Part shown: piece by piece, positions 12,401-27,400 of the stretch
How the letters are laid out: every line of letters begins with the position of its first letter
How positions within the stretch are numbered: position 1 is the stretch's first letter
Source of the DNA: Anagrus nilaparvatae
Taxonomy: Eukaryota; Arthropoda; Insecta; Hymenoptera; Mymaridae
Length of the DNA stretch: 64,000 nt
Direction of reading: 5' to 3'
Assembly (NCBI GenBank): GCA_022575985.1
Contig: JAKSXM010000137.1
Location: forward strand, 18,556,001-18,620,000
Translations under genes and position numbers: made by a program
Notes under the pieces: generated by a model
What the model saw: the letters and a program-made list of their open reading frames with translations, nothing else
Databases searched by the model: none
What the model was told of the DNA's origin: nothing

Positions 12401-15400
12401 AAGAACAAGAACTTAGAATACTTTAGGTTTATGGACTTTGGATAATTTATATTTCGGGATTTATTGTTACTTCGGTTTTGGATTTATTACTGTTATGAGT
12501 GAACATGTTCCATGATCGTTGGTTGTATAAACACACAAACCAGTTATAAATATTTTTTGTTATTACATATGTGGGCCGTTTTCAAAGAGTACATAATAAA
12601 GCAAAGCTTATACAGGAAAACTCAAATATTATCACTGATTGGTACCAAAAAAATACATTACTTCTAAACCACTTAAACAATAATCATAATTTATAAACTC
12701 TTTGACAAATCAATTACATTGGAAGATATATTCAGTAATAAAATTGACAGATTAAATTTCATAATAAAAATAAGTACAAAACTTTGATAATAATAGTAAG
12801 ATAAGATTCAACTAATTTCATTTTTAGTCTGAATGTATACTCTTATATACCTTAAGTAAGTCATTTTGATTGCGAGAAAAATTTAATTAGACCTTGAACA
12901 AAAAACTATAATTTAAAAATAACTCAAATACAATTCAAAATACCTAATAGATCGATAATTAAAAAAATTTTGTTCAAATATGTAAATAATATATTAAAAA
13001 GTAAATAAGCTAATATACGTAACTACAACAATTAAAAAAAATAAATGAGCCATTACAATATTATTAAAATTTATGCGTTAAAAAAAATTCTTAATTACCT
13101 GTAAAGCAATAACTCTTGATCTATTAAGACTACTAGTTAAGCAGACAGCAAGTGCTAATAAACCAGAATTAGCTTGTATTAAAAATCTTATTGTATCTGG
13201 ACATCTTTCTGATGATATCCATAAACATTCTAAACAACCAAGTTCATCAATAGCCGCACGTCTTGCACGTGGTCTTAATGGATTCGCTGGTCCAGATGAT
13301 GTACCTGATTGTGCTAATTGTACTGTACGTAATAATTCTAATAATAGTGATATGCCTTCGGATGCAAATTCTTGTACAAAACTGTAATAAAATTTATTTA
13401 TTATTTAAAAGTAAGGATTATAACGGATTTTTTATTAAAATGAATTTTATTTATCTTCTTAATGACTTTTTAAAATATATATAAATATTTTTATGGTCGT
13501 ATACGCTGTGCTACTTTTCAAGTGCATTAATTTTTTTAAAAGTATATGAAGAATCCATATTGAATTTTAATAAATTTGCGTACAAATTTTAGGTCCTTTA
13601 TTTGAGTATATTTTTTAGTTACTTGTTTTTGAAAATTAATCATGGGTGCAATAATTTGTTAACTAAATTAGAAGTTAGAATCTATAAATCAAAGAGAGGA
13701 TTTCAAAGGAGGACTTTATCTATAAATAGAAATGGAAATCCAATGGTCGCAGTTTACTAAATTAGACTTGGCCGTGAATGATAACATGTGATTTTAGGCG
13801 AATCCTCAAGTAAATTTTAACATCACCTAAGGCAGCGAACTGCGACCTGGTACATATTTTAGCCTAGGACAGTGCATCTTTTATTATTCATAAATATATT
13901 TTGTAGGATTCTCCATATACAATACTATGAAAGCTGATCTACAAGCCTTATTTACACTTTTGCAAAAAAAAAAAAAAAAATGATAAATATAAAAAAAGCA
14001 TACGTCAATATAATATTAAAAGAATCTTTATAAGGTATGTTTATATATTTCCGTTTTCATTCAACTTTTTTTTTTTCTAAGATATGTGATTTTTATATAT
14101 AAAAGGAGAAGATAAAATATATATTTTGATAAAAAAAAGTACCTTGGAAAAGCAAGCCTCAAATCCAATCTTAATTTATTAAGTAATTCAGTAACAGATG
14201 TAAATTGTCTTAATGTCATTTCGCCACTACAATTTCCTGATATATAACCTGAACTTGAACTTGTACAAGTTGATGGTAATGTATTATGTGAATCTTGATT
14301 AATACCTAATAATGGTTTTCTTCCCCATCTTTTTAATGCATGTATGTAATCTTCCGCATTATAAGTTGGTGGCCTTAAACGTTCTCCAGACTTTAAAAGT
14401 AATAGAAAAAAAAAAACATGTTTTTATTATTTTTATGCCTTTATGCTATATAAAGTATGTTTTAGTTAGATAATTACTAACTATTTTATTATATATATTT
14501 TTTACTTTAAGGCATTTCTATATGTGTGGACCGCTATGATAATTGAAATGATTATAATTTTATAAATTTTATTTCCATTTATATGTTTGAGTTTTTCTTT
14601 TTTTTAATTAAATAATTATTTTACTAATCTATTAAGTAAATATATTTTATAGAAAAATTTAATTGAACTTGATATATTGTTATTGTTATTAAGTATATAA
14701 TTGATAGTTAATTTGATTTTATTATATATATATAATGTATAAACGATTCTAAGTAATGAAATCCAGTATGTATCAGATGTTTTTTACTAATATAACTTGC
14801 TGGAAAATATTTATTTTTGATTTTAAGTCTCTAAAAAATTGATTTAATAGGAAAGGAGATGGATTATATTATTTGAAATTAGGTGAAAAACTCTCTTATC
14901 AGTTTTAAAATCAAAAAATTCAAATCTGGTATATTTATATCCTGCTCGAAGGACCAAATGTTGAAATATGCAGTCATCTGATATTTTGATCTGGAAAGGG
15001 AGTTGGGCAATTGTCCTCTACCAGAAATTAATTTTTTTATGTCTTTTAATAATCATTTCACGGTTTTAGAACGTATATTTTAAAAATTGGCATCCCTAAA
15101 AAAGAAAATTTTGGATAATTGCCCATCTCTCCCTGGAATTTTTTTCTTAAATCCAGCCCTGATATATTTAAAAAAAGAAAAAAAATTGAATAATAAAGTT
15201 TTTAATCAGCAAGAGATTTAATCTGAATATTATAATATAATAATTTTAATGGCTAAAATAAATGATTGACATGGTATTAAAAATTTTTTATAATAAAAAA
15301 TTATTATTATTAACCTTGATTATAATATTAAAAAAGAAAAATATTGTTATTATTATAATGTATAAAATAATTTTTTATCCGAATATTTTAAAGATAATAA

Positions 15401-18400
15401 AGATAATCAATATAATCTTCTTATTTTCATGTTTTATTTTTCACTCTTTTTTTTTTTTTTTGAATATATTTATAATAACATTTTTTTATAGGGATATATT
15501 AAATTAAGAATTTTATTAAATATATGCAATTTAAAATTTTTTTATTATGTGTTAAAATTTATATGAAGAAAAAGGATGTTTATATGGGTAGAAAATTGAT
15601 TTGATATGCAAATTTTGGTTCTAGTATTGAAAAGAGTTTAGGATTTCCAGGGGTTTTTGGTTAGTTTGTTTATATTAAATTCTATGTTTCGGGCAGGCAG
15701 CTGAATTTTTGCAAAGAGACAGCCAAGACCTAAATATACTAACTTTCTGCAGAAATTCTTTTTTCGCCTAGGGTTCTGGAAGTAGTTATTTATAATTAAA
15801 AAAAGGTGATCAATTTTCGGAAAAAAAAGAAAAATTTTGATGCTTCGAAATAGCCTAGCTTTTTAGATTAGGTCAAAACATGATAGGTTTACATTTGGCA
15901 TTTTTTGGTATCTGAATTTTGGAGAGATATGTCAAGATACTGAAGTTATAAATAAGTTTACAAATAAAAATTGACCAACTTCTTTTTCCAGAAAAAGGAG
16001 AATACAAAAATGAGTATATTTTGGTCTTGGAACAAAAATTCAGTTGTCATACTTACATTCACTTTTTATCTGAAACTAAATAACAAAATTAGGTTTGGGC
16101 TTAAATGTTTACTTTATTTTAGAAAAATATTTTTTAATTTGAACAATTATTTATGTCAGATTGAAAATGACTTTGGAACTTTGGACTCCGAACTGAAGCT
16201 ATAACACCTTCAAATAGTAAAGTATCGAATTTAGGTATTCAATCATTGTATTAAATATTTTTTCAGTACATAAAATTTTAATAACAAAACATATAATTCT
16301 AAAAATATTTTTCTTTTGAGAAATTTATTGAAAAGCATTTCGCACCCTAATTTAATGATATTATTTATTTTAGTACGACAATTCGAAATAATGTTTCCTT
16401 TTAAATATCTCTAATAAAAGTCTTTGCATTTAAAACCCATTCACCTCTTCACCAAACTAATAAAAAAAATTCAATTTCCTACCCATATATAAATAAAAAA
16501 TTGTTTCTTTAAACATAAAAATGTTCAACAAAATCAACCTACATAATAAAAAAAAAAAAAACAAAAGAAAAAGTATAATTAAATTAATTTAAAAAAAAAG
16601 TAAAATGGAAAGTAAGATATTTAAAAAATTAATTAAATTTATAACGAAAGTGAAAGATACATAATAAAAATTAATAATTTTATTATCAATTAAACAAAAA
16701 AAAAATACATGTAAAAAACAATTGTGTTTTTTTTTTTTTTATTACACTAATTTTACTGTAAAGATGGCAGATAAATTAATATTTTAAATACAATACATTT
16801 TTATCAATAAACCTGAAGAAAATATAAAGTAACAATGAAATTTATAATTTTTTCAATTCATAATTAACAGAAAATTAGCCTATAACAAAGAAAAAAAAAA
16901 TATATTTCTTAATCAATCTGTAAAAAAAAAAAATACAATGTAATATTCAAAAATAAAAAAACTTTTTCTTCATAAAAAATGCAGGCAATATAAAAAATTT
17001 AAATTTTATGATACAAAATAAAGTTTTTTATTTTGCAAACTCTTACTTTTTTTTCTAGTAATACAAGCCCATGATCACAAAGTACAATAAAAAAGTACTA
17101 TAAAAAAAGTACTCTAAGGTAGCTATGTGAAAAATAGTTTTTTACATGATGCGTTGTTGCGTAAAAGAGTATAATAATAACTGTAAAAAAAGAAAAACTC
17201 CTTTAAACATCAAGCATCTGGTCAAAAATAAATAAAAAAAAGTTATATGTGCATAAAAAAACAACTTCCTGTATCTATTTTAGCTAAAATTTTAGAATTA
17301 AATATTGAATTTTCAAAAATTATTTATGGTAAAAATAAAATGTCATATTAATGAATAATTATCAGTTAATTTATACAGTGAAATTTATATTTTATTGCTT
17401 TAATTAAAAAATTACTTGTAACTTTTATAGATAGGTAGAGGAAATATTATAAAAAAAGTTTATTTACTGTATTAAATTTAATTTTACTTAATATTTTAAT
17501 TTTTTATACTTTAATTACATATATAGGATATCCGTGTATGTATCAGTGTTTAATGTAAAAATCAAGTTTTTTATATAAACAATTTTTTATTTTTTAATCA
17601 AAAATTCATAAAAATTAACACTTATATAAAGATAAGAAATTAATGCATATTAATGTACTTTTTAAATGGTTACTTAAGGTGATTGAATATTTTAAATTGT
17701 AATATAGTTTTCAAAATATTAGGTAACATCTGAAAAAAGTGGCTAGATGTAGATTCTTAGGCAAAACTGCAAATTGTTTAGTTGATTTGCAAGATGTCAA
17801 TATTACTTGGAAGTTTGCTCATTTTTGAGCCTTAGGGCTATGGAATATTGGATATCGAATATTACTCAAACAGAATGTATATTGCATATTATTTATGGCA
17901 TTTCAAAGGCTTTTTTCTAAATTTCTGATGATTTTATTAGATGTCAAATTTAGAAAAAGGCTGCCCATCTCTAAATGATTATACTTATGTAAGCTTTAAG
18001 CGAAGAATTTTATCATAAAATTGTGATAGAAAGAACAAGTGCAGAAATCTTCACTGTAAAAAGTAACTTCCTTATATTAACAAAAAAATTAGAACATTTT
18101 CGAAAAAATTAGTAAATTTTCGAAAAATTTTGTAAATATTCGAAAAAAATTGTATATTTACCTTTAGTATATTAACAAGAAATTCGAGTATCCTCGATTT
18201 TTTTTTGTGAATTCGCAAGAAAAATTGATAATTTACAATTTTTTTTCGAAAATTTACAAAAAATAGTTGTCAATTTGCAACTTTTTTCGTAAAATCACTA
18301 AAAAAATCGATAATTCTCGAATTTTTCGATAATATACTACATTTAGTAAATTTACGATTTTTATCGAATATTTACAAATTTTTTCGAAAATTTACTAATT

Positions 18401-21400
18401 TTTCGTAAATGTTCTATTTTTTTCATAAATCTAAGAAAGTCACTTTTTACAGTATATATAAAGGCAAGCAGTTGTTTTTTTCATTGGGCTCGTATTACAA
18501 TTTTTTCTGCAAGTAAATTGATTTATGCTGACAATACAAGGATTTTCTAAATAGCTTTGGTTTTAGCTCTGATTTCAGGGGAAAATTTAAAAAGGCCAAA
18601 TCCCTGAATTTTTTCTACTTAAAACTTTTTTTTTGATTCCTTAAAATATAAAAAGTAAAAATAAATAATTATTCATGCCTTTTCAAATGCTTTTCTGAAT
18701 CATTAAAAAAGGAGTAACAATAAACAAAAAAATTAACACTTATTCAAAAAAAAATTGTCAAGAAAAAACTAAAGAATCACAAAAAAGTGTAACAATAAAA
18801 AAAGCAATTTGTTTTTTACACAGTAATATAAATTTTCGTTAGTCTCTTATACAGTTATGAACTCATTTTTTTCAAACCTGCCATAATACAATATAATGAC
18901 ATACTGCTTCAATATTTCAAGTTTTATTTTTATTAAATGTAAAAAAAATCACAAAACCATTATTTACATTTAAAAAAAAAGTTGCACATTCTTAACCTTC
19001 AATAGTAACCCAAATACCAAAATTTCAACAATCTATCTATTCATGAAAAAAAAGTATTAAATGTAAGATTTTTTTAATAATATTTGATTTACATGTTACA
19101 AGATAATTTATAAGAAAAAACATGTTTTATTATATATCTTGAAAATATGTGTTAGATATTTTGTACAAGATAATGTAATATAACAGTATGATACGAAAGG
19201 ATATAAAAATATTTTCTTATAAAGAGACATAATTTTTCTAAGATATATCAAAATATAAAAACTTCCTGATGAGAGTAAATTAAGAAAACAGGATTTACTC
19301 GATTATGTAATAAAATTACTATTATTGGGTTGGTATATTTAAACTATATTTTTTATTAGTATGGATTGCAGTTTAGTAAGCTTTGGTAAAAATTAATGGT
19401 ATGGGGGGAGGGTATCAGGTAGTTGAGTCTGCCCAATTTTAGTAAAAATATTTTTTTTTTTATTTTTATCAAGATTGCGCATACTGTTCCAATAAAATTA
19501 GTTAAAATCATCCCATATAAATAAATTGAAGCTTATAACTGTTTTAAAGAATAATAAACCTTAATACTGAAAAAGTAAAAAAAAAATTAGAAAAAACAAT
19601 TTTTTTTAAATATTCATTTTTTATATTATAATAAATATTAAGCCTTAAAGCAAAAAATAACTTAAATAATATATTAAAAAAAACAAGCTAAAGGGGTAAT
19701 TTATATTTATTATTCAACTATAAAACTTTTTTTCATATTATCTATCATCATTATAAATTTTTTTTTTTTAATAAATATTTTATTCATGAATTTTTTTTTT
19801 TTTTTATACGATTGACTTAATTCTTTAATAAATGAATCTTCATATTTTATTCATGATAATAATAATAAGTTACCTTTGTGGAATTTGGGCCATGTGGAAA
19901 TGTTACTAGTAGATCTTCTTCTGCATTTGGTGCCATTTCTGATTCGCTGTAACAGAAAAAATATTTTTATTATTATGTATTTTAATTTTTGATAAATTTA
20001 AAATTTTAATTTAGTACAAATTATTTTATTTTTATTTTTATTTTAAGTTTAGGCAATTCATCATGAAAGTTCAGGGGGTGCTGATTGGGGCACATTTTGG
20101 TACCGCTGGTTTTTGGAGCACTGTTTCCACTTTTGAAATAAGTTTCTTTAAAATTATAAATATTATTTGCAAAAATTTGACTACAGGATCTACAGATGAG
20201 CGATCTCAAAAATTATATTGATCAACATTAAAATGCTTTTATTACAATCAATTTTGAATTTAATGAAAAAATCTAATTTTAGACTGAATATTATAATATA
20301 AGCGACCACAAAAACCTAAATTAGAGTAGATCCAGATACCAAAGTTTTGATTCAATCAGCAATAATTTCTCAAGAATTTGTATTTTTTGCAAATTTTTCG
20401 CTTATTTTTGACGAAAAATCGTTAACTACTTTAAACTACACATAACCAGAAATGAATTTTTGGTTATTAAAAATACTCTGTAAAAATTCTTGTCTCTGGG
20501 TTGTAAATTTACCACCCAGATAATAATTACCCAGACAAGAATTTTCACAATGTACATAAGACCAATTAAAATGAATCCATTCGACTACCTTTAGAATTTT
20601 TGGACACATTTAACTTATTACAGGGCTAGATTGCAACAAAATAATAAATTTAAAATTTTAGTATTCTCAACAACAAATATTTCAGCAAACTTTGTCTTTC
20701 ATATATATTTTTGCATATCCTCGAGACATCACGTCTAAAAAAAGTAAATAAACAAAATAATATGCAAAATTTATTTGTACGTGTTATTTTTACAGAAAAA
20801 ACTATACAATTTTTTACACGAATAATAAATATCTCTAGACTTTATTATTACTTTACGCCTGTAAGAAATACAATCGAAGAATAAATGTTAAAAAACATTG
20901 ATAATTTATTGAATTTTACTAACTGCACTTACGCATATATTTATAACAGAAAACAATTCTTTGAATAAGTTAATAAATTTATCTTTTTTTATATTTTCAA
21001 TTCTATGAAAAAACGTTATTTTTATTTATTTCATTTATTATTATTACATCTATTGCGGGTGCTTTGTAAGTATACCATTAGTTTGTAATAATTTTGAAAT
21101 GCATTTTTTAATGCTATGCAGAATTATTTTTATAGTAAGCATTAAAAAATATGATATTTAAAAAAATTTTATGTTATTTTGTAATATTTTCTGTTGTTCT
21201 TAGGATTTGAGTTATTTTTAAGTATGTCTTACTAAACTCTATTTAAAGTTTTTTAATATTCGAGTTAAGAGCGTTAAATTTTGGTTTTATTTATTTCAAA
21301 ATTTTTCGTCTGGAATTCAAAAAATTGGCTCTAATGTCGATTACATATCGTTTTAACTCATTTTAGTATTTTTCGAAATTATATTTATTAAATTAAACTC

Positions 21401-24400
21401 AACGTTCCAAATTTTTCTTACTAATGAGTCGGAAAAATTTGATAAAATGTAAAAAATCGCCTTTTTCGTTTTTTTTTTAGATTTCTGTGGGGCTGTCGTG
21501 GCCTAGAGGTCTAATTCCAAATTGCTAATGGAAATAGACAAATTTTGTGAAAACTTTTGTATGGCACAATTTGGGCTAATTTTTGATGCAGTATTCAGAT
21601 CACTGTTTTTATTCAAAAATAATATTAAAATTTTAAAGTAAAACAGCTTTAAAAAATTTTCAGATAAAAAATAACAGTGCAAACCATTATGCAACAAATT
21701 TTCGTCAGCCTTCAAAGCCCAAAAACAAAAAATTTCCCAATCACCAATGCAACTACCATAAAATCAAGTAGTATACTAAAAACAAATTAAAATTTTCTAA
21801 AAAAAGAAGTACACAAGTATAAATAAATAAAAGAAAAATCCAATAATAAAATAATCAACCCTTTTTTCTACTTTAACTATTATGTAAAATAACATAACTA
21901 GCTATACATAATAAATGTTGCTGTTGTTTTTTTTCCCAAGGTCAGATAATTCGTTTGATATTATAATATATAGTGATGTAAGGAAGTAAAATAAAAAATG
22001 TACATATCCTAAGTAAAATAAGTGCATTTCATATAATACTGTTTTTTTTTCTCTTGTGATCGTTAGAATTGCCTACGGGGATGCAAATCGTCTTGAATCT
22101 TTATAGTATTATATAAAAGAAGTTTTTTTTTTTGCTTCTATGTATCGTTAAAGGTATAGAGAACATTGACCTTAAAGAAATATACAGCAGAGGAAGAAGA
22201 TACCTTGTGCGGAACGAACATTATATTTTATCTATGTGTGTTCTGTACTATACGCACTTTTTTTTTTACTATTTTGTTAGGTTTTTCTTTTTCTTTAAAT
22301 ATTTACAATTTTTTAGGACATTTTTTTGATTGGGGTTTTGGAGTATTCAGATTAAGGGCTAATTTTCAATATTTAATTTTTTTTTAAGGTATTTTTGTGA
22401 TTAATTTAGAGCAAGATAAAATTTTATCTATTTTGGGCTAATAAACTGGTAATTGAACCTATAAATTTGAAATTTCGTAAATAAAATAAAAGTTTTTGGT
22501 TTACAAATAAATTTGTTAATTGCGCTTTTTTACTGCAGTGTCCTAAAATAATAAATCCATAAAATTTTTAAATTTTTTAAAATTTATAATTTATTATACC
22601 CAATTATTACAAAATACTGAAAGAAAAAAAAAAATAAAAGTCATTTTGTAATTATTTACGCAATTAAATATGACAAGTGTATTTAAAAATAGTATATTAA
22701 GTATCAAGGGGGCAAAAGTCTTGATACCATGCTGCTTACGATGTTTTTTGTCTCTTTAAGGGTAGAACGACTTCGTGCCTAGTTTTACACCGTGAAAAGA
22801 ACAATTTTATTTTGCTCCCCTGGGCGCAAGACTTGGTGAAGAATTTTTTGCACTCGTTTTATGTCTAGGAGGGCAAAAAATATTGTATGCACCAAGGGCA
22901 AAAAACTTTAGACACTAAAGTAAATATTTTTTACTTGTGCCTAGCCTCGCCGAGCGCTTGTGCCAAAACTTTTGCGTTTTTGATACTTAATATACCAACT
23001 TTAATGAGAGAACTTGGCAAATGATTCAAATTGGAGATAGCTTTCGGCCCTCTTTTTTCACACCAATTCAACTATTTTCAATATTTTTAACAGAAATAAA
23101 TCCACATACAACAAAAAAAAAACACAAACGTTTAAATCAACAAATATAAAACACACTCCAATTAAAACGTAATTTAAAAAAAAAAAATTTACAACCACAT
23201 ACTCTAAAAACAGTTACAAATACATAAATAAAATAAAAAAAAAAAAAAAAATCGCATTATAAAAACATTAATAATATTATAATTGTAAATTATAAGGTTG
23301 TCCTAAATCGTTAAGCATCACTAAACAAGAAATCATTTTTTTTTTTATTTAGACATATCTAAAATTACCGTAATAATAATAAGTTTATAACGATAAAAGA
23401 AAAGATCGATCGCTGCACAGCTGTTGTGTAGTAGTTGTAAAAAAATGTAATATTTATTGTAAATATGTATGTAAGTGTAAAATGTATACATGAATAAAAA
23501 ACAATAAATTAATGTACAAGTAGAAAAATTATTAAAATTTCTATACATTTTCTCTTATATATACAAAAAAAACTTGTAATTTACTTTGGTTTTATTCTAC
23601 ACTAGTGCCCGAGTTTTCTTTTTTTTTTAGGTACGTTTATTAATTTTTAGAGCGAAATAAATATGTATAAATTATTTAGAAAATTACATCTTTTTTTCTT
23701 TTGTTCGTTCGGTGAAATAATTAATGAAGCATATATATATATAATTTTTAAAAAATTTAATTTACATGAATATATAAAAATAATTTTCTTTTCTAAGTAT
23801 TTCAATTACAGAGTTTTCATTTTCTTTTTCTTTTCTTGTATTTAATTATTTTTATATTTCTTTTATTGTTTATAATTTTATGTTATTAAGTTAGGATGTT
23901 GATAAAATTTGTTAGAGGTCTGTTTTACAGATGACTTGCTATAACTTTTGTTTATACAAATTTCTGTTTTTAATTTGGCAAATATTTAAATTCTTGTATC
24001 GAATATTTTTTTAGAGTTATTAAAGTTTAGAAATTCATTTTTTCAGGTAGTTGCAGAATTTGGCACATTTTATAAGAGTACAAATTAAAATCAGATGCCT
24101 ATTTTTGACCAAAAATTAAATTTATGCCAAATTTGTAATATCTTTTAGTTAATTTTGGTATTAAATATTATAGGGGGCTTGAAAAATCAAGAAGCTTCAT
24201 TTATTCTCAAAAATCTCAAATGTAACAGGAAGCCAAAAATTTGAATACTACCATAAAATTGATCAAATTTAAAAAACTTAAAATTTAAAAAATTTGCTTT
24301 GACTTAAAAAAATCAAGTCGCACAGTATAACAAGTCGATTAAGATTATGTCTTGTTTTATATTTTTTATTTTCCAAAGTGTAATATATATAACGGACGCA

Positions 24401-27400
24401 CGTGTTTTATATATTTCACTATATTACAAGTTTTAGTATATAAAATGGATACAGTCATTGGACTTAACATTGATCTATGATAATATGATACACTTACAAG
24501 TTTAGAATAAAGAAAAGACACACACACACACACGTATTGAAATTTATAATCAAATATTTCTATTTGTTTTGATATTTTAAGTAGTAACAGACGTGTTTAG
24601 TAAGGCATGGTATTATATTAATTTTTATATTAATACAGTAATTGAATATTAAATAGAAAATTCAAGTTTTTTTTACAAAAAAAAAATGGGTTTTCAAGAT
24701 CCTACTTTCTTTATAAATGACTTTTTCTTAGTTTTGCCCTGCTTCTATGAAATTTCTAAGACATCGTATTAAATAGAAACTTTCTGTTTAAGTAGATAAA
24801 TAATATCTTTTTTTTCTTCATTATCGGAGCCATTAATTGTAAACTGCTGATTTTTTGCTGATATTTAATAATTAATTTCAAATCTTTAGTAAATGAAACT
24901 CTTTTATGAATTTTTTCTAACTTTCATGCAAAAGTAAGTAAATATATTTTGTAATGTTAGATACATAGACAAATATTGTAAAAAAAGTTATAGAAAATCA
25001 ACAGGATTTCTGAGATTCAAGCATTCAAGAAAATTTTTAAATTGTTGGTTGCCTTTTCTACTGTTTTATTTTACTTGGGATATTTAAAATTAAAATTAAA
25101 AAAAGGTGCAAACAGTTAGATTTTGTAAAGATTTGGACACTGGATCATAATTCTGCTTATCTCATACTGAAGAGCATTAAATTTGATGCCAGATAATTTT
25201 TGAATTCAGACTTTCAATAATAACTTGTAACCAAATGTTTATAAATTTTCAAGCATTTCTAATTTTTTTTAAATAAAATTAAAGCTTTTTTTTTTATAAA
25301 TAATAAATAATTAGCTAAAACTTATTACTGAAAGGCTGAATCCAAAATTTTTCTGGCCTATAATTTAACGCTCTTCAGCACGAGACCAACAGAATCATGA
25401 TTCAAAGTGCCCAAATCGGTAAATTCTGGCATATCACAGAACATCGACTCTTTTTTTAAAAAATTATTACAAATAAATAAAGAAGTATATCAGATTCAAA
25501 ATAAAGCTACTCAACTACCCAGAGTGGGTAGTAGAGCGTTCTAAAGAAAAATTTATACTATTTACAACAAAATTATTTTGTATACATATTACCTCGTAAA
25601 AAAATAAATCATAAAAAAAACTTATAGCTGGTTTGTGTTTTCACACAACCAACGATCATGGAACATGTTCACTTTTAACAGTTTTAACGTTTACTCCCTA
25701 ATCATTATAACCAAAATTACAATATATCCCGAAATATAAATTATTCTAAGTCCCTAACTTGAAAATATTCTAAGTCTATTTGACCCACCTCCTAAAAACA
25801 TCACTTTATCACCTCCACCCTCCTGCTCAGCTAGACCTTTTCAAATAACCCTCCCAATGAACATGTTCCATGTTAATAACACTAATAAATAATAATTACA
25901 GCATACACCAAATTTGCTAAAAGTACAAATAAAAAATAATTTTAAGTCAAATAAATAAAAAAATAAAAAAGCCAAGATAATCTTAAAAGAAAAAATTAAT
26001 AAGCTTTAGATCCTCTTCCTTTTGCGTGTATTTAATAATGTCGTCAAGTTTTAAAAAAATTATTATTTTTTTTTATTTCACACATAATATAAATATTCAT
26101 ATATATATATACCAAAGTATAAATATATAATTGGTATTTTACTTTATTTTTACATATAGTACTTTACTTTAAGGAAACATGTTGAAAAATATAAAATAGG
26201 GAGAAAATATATATATTCTTATTACGTGTGGGAATTTTCACAGGTTTAATCCCTATTATAATAAAAAAATTTTTTTTTAAGAACGCAGTTTTAATGACTA
26301 CCTTACTTATATATATAAATTCTATGGGGTGAATATATTTTATTTAATTTTAATGCTCCTTTTTTTTTTAGTTGTTATGTATGTTTTTCTTACATTATTA
26401 TATTAACGGTGCCAAATCAGATGTTAAAAAATGTTGTTACTTCTTGTTTAGTTATGTGAGTATGTATGTGTGTGTTTTTATATACAAACAAATATTTTTT
26501 ATGTTTAAATTAGAAGTCTTTTGTATTTTTTTTTTTATGTTTATGATGAACTTGATAAGTTTTAAGTGTAACAATATGTAAGTATTACTGTAATTTTTAT
26601 TACTATTTCATAGGAGATTGTATAATTTAATGATTTTAATTACGCTGTTTATTATTTTGGTTTACTGGTTAATTGATTAGAAAATTTTTGCTTTTAATTT
26701 ACTAATTTGTTAATTAATTTAAAGATTTGCTTATTTTTTAAAGGACTAAGGTCCAAAATATTTAGTTTGACAAATTAACGCTAACATTAGAATCCTGACA
26801 ATGCAGTTTAGCTCCTTTACTTAAAAAAAATTTTTTTCGGTACCCAAATTTTGGTAATAAATTTGAAGCTCATTAAATTATTTAATATATTATTCAGAAT
26901 CTTAAGTACAATAATATAGAACACTAATTTAAATGATTATGTATGTAATGTATGTATGTAAACTTTATTAAACTTTAAGTTATAAATAATTTAAATGATT
27001 ATTATTATATCAGCACACAGCGTTAAGGCCCCAAAAAAGAGATCACAACCCAAAGTAACGCATTGTCCGTCGTGGGTGTAAGCGTGAAATTTATTCTCTT
27101 CGGTCTCTGCAATGTATTCTTGTATTTTCATTATAATATTTAAAAGATATAAGTTCTTTAATCTAGATATTACATTCATCTAATAAACCAATACATTTGC
27201 AGTCTGGATTACCGGGGTTCTAGTCTGTTAACTTTTTTGGAGCTGAAATTTACAAAATAATTTTTTTTTTATTTTCCGAAATTTTCAAATAAATGATTTT
27301 TCATGGTGTTATCCGAAATTTTGGATAGTTAAACCGAAAATTCTGGTGGTTTTTTGAGGTTCTCGTATTATTTTGTGCCTGTGAACTTTTTTCGAAATTT

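Larger units (their letters stand above)
14391..19873 (-). other. Large mwh intron (5.5 kb)
   Basis: Intron between the exons at 19874-19946 and 14143-14390. It contains an inverted repeat at 14988-15137 and palindromic family A copy 2 at 18052-18454. Several open frames on the plus strand (15262-15507, 15971-16204) are low-complexity AT sequence and are not supported as genes. Confidence 0.5.

Noticed and set aside
24516..24535. Short (AC)n run.
   Set aside because: Ordinary microsatellite of no further interest.
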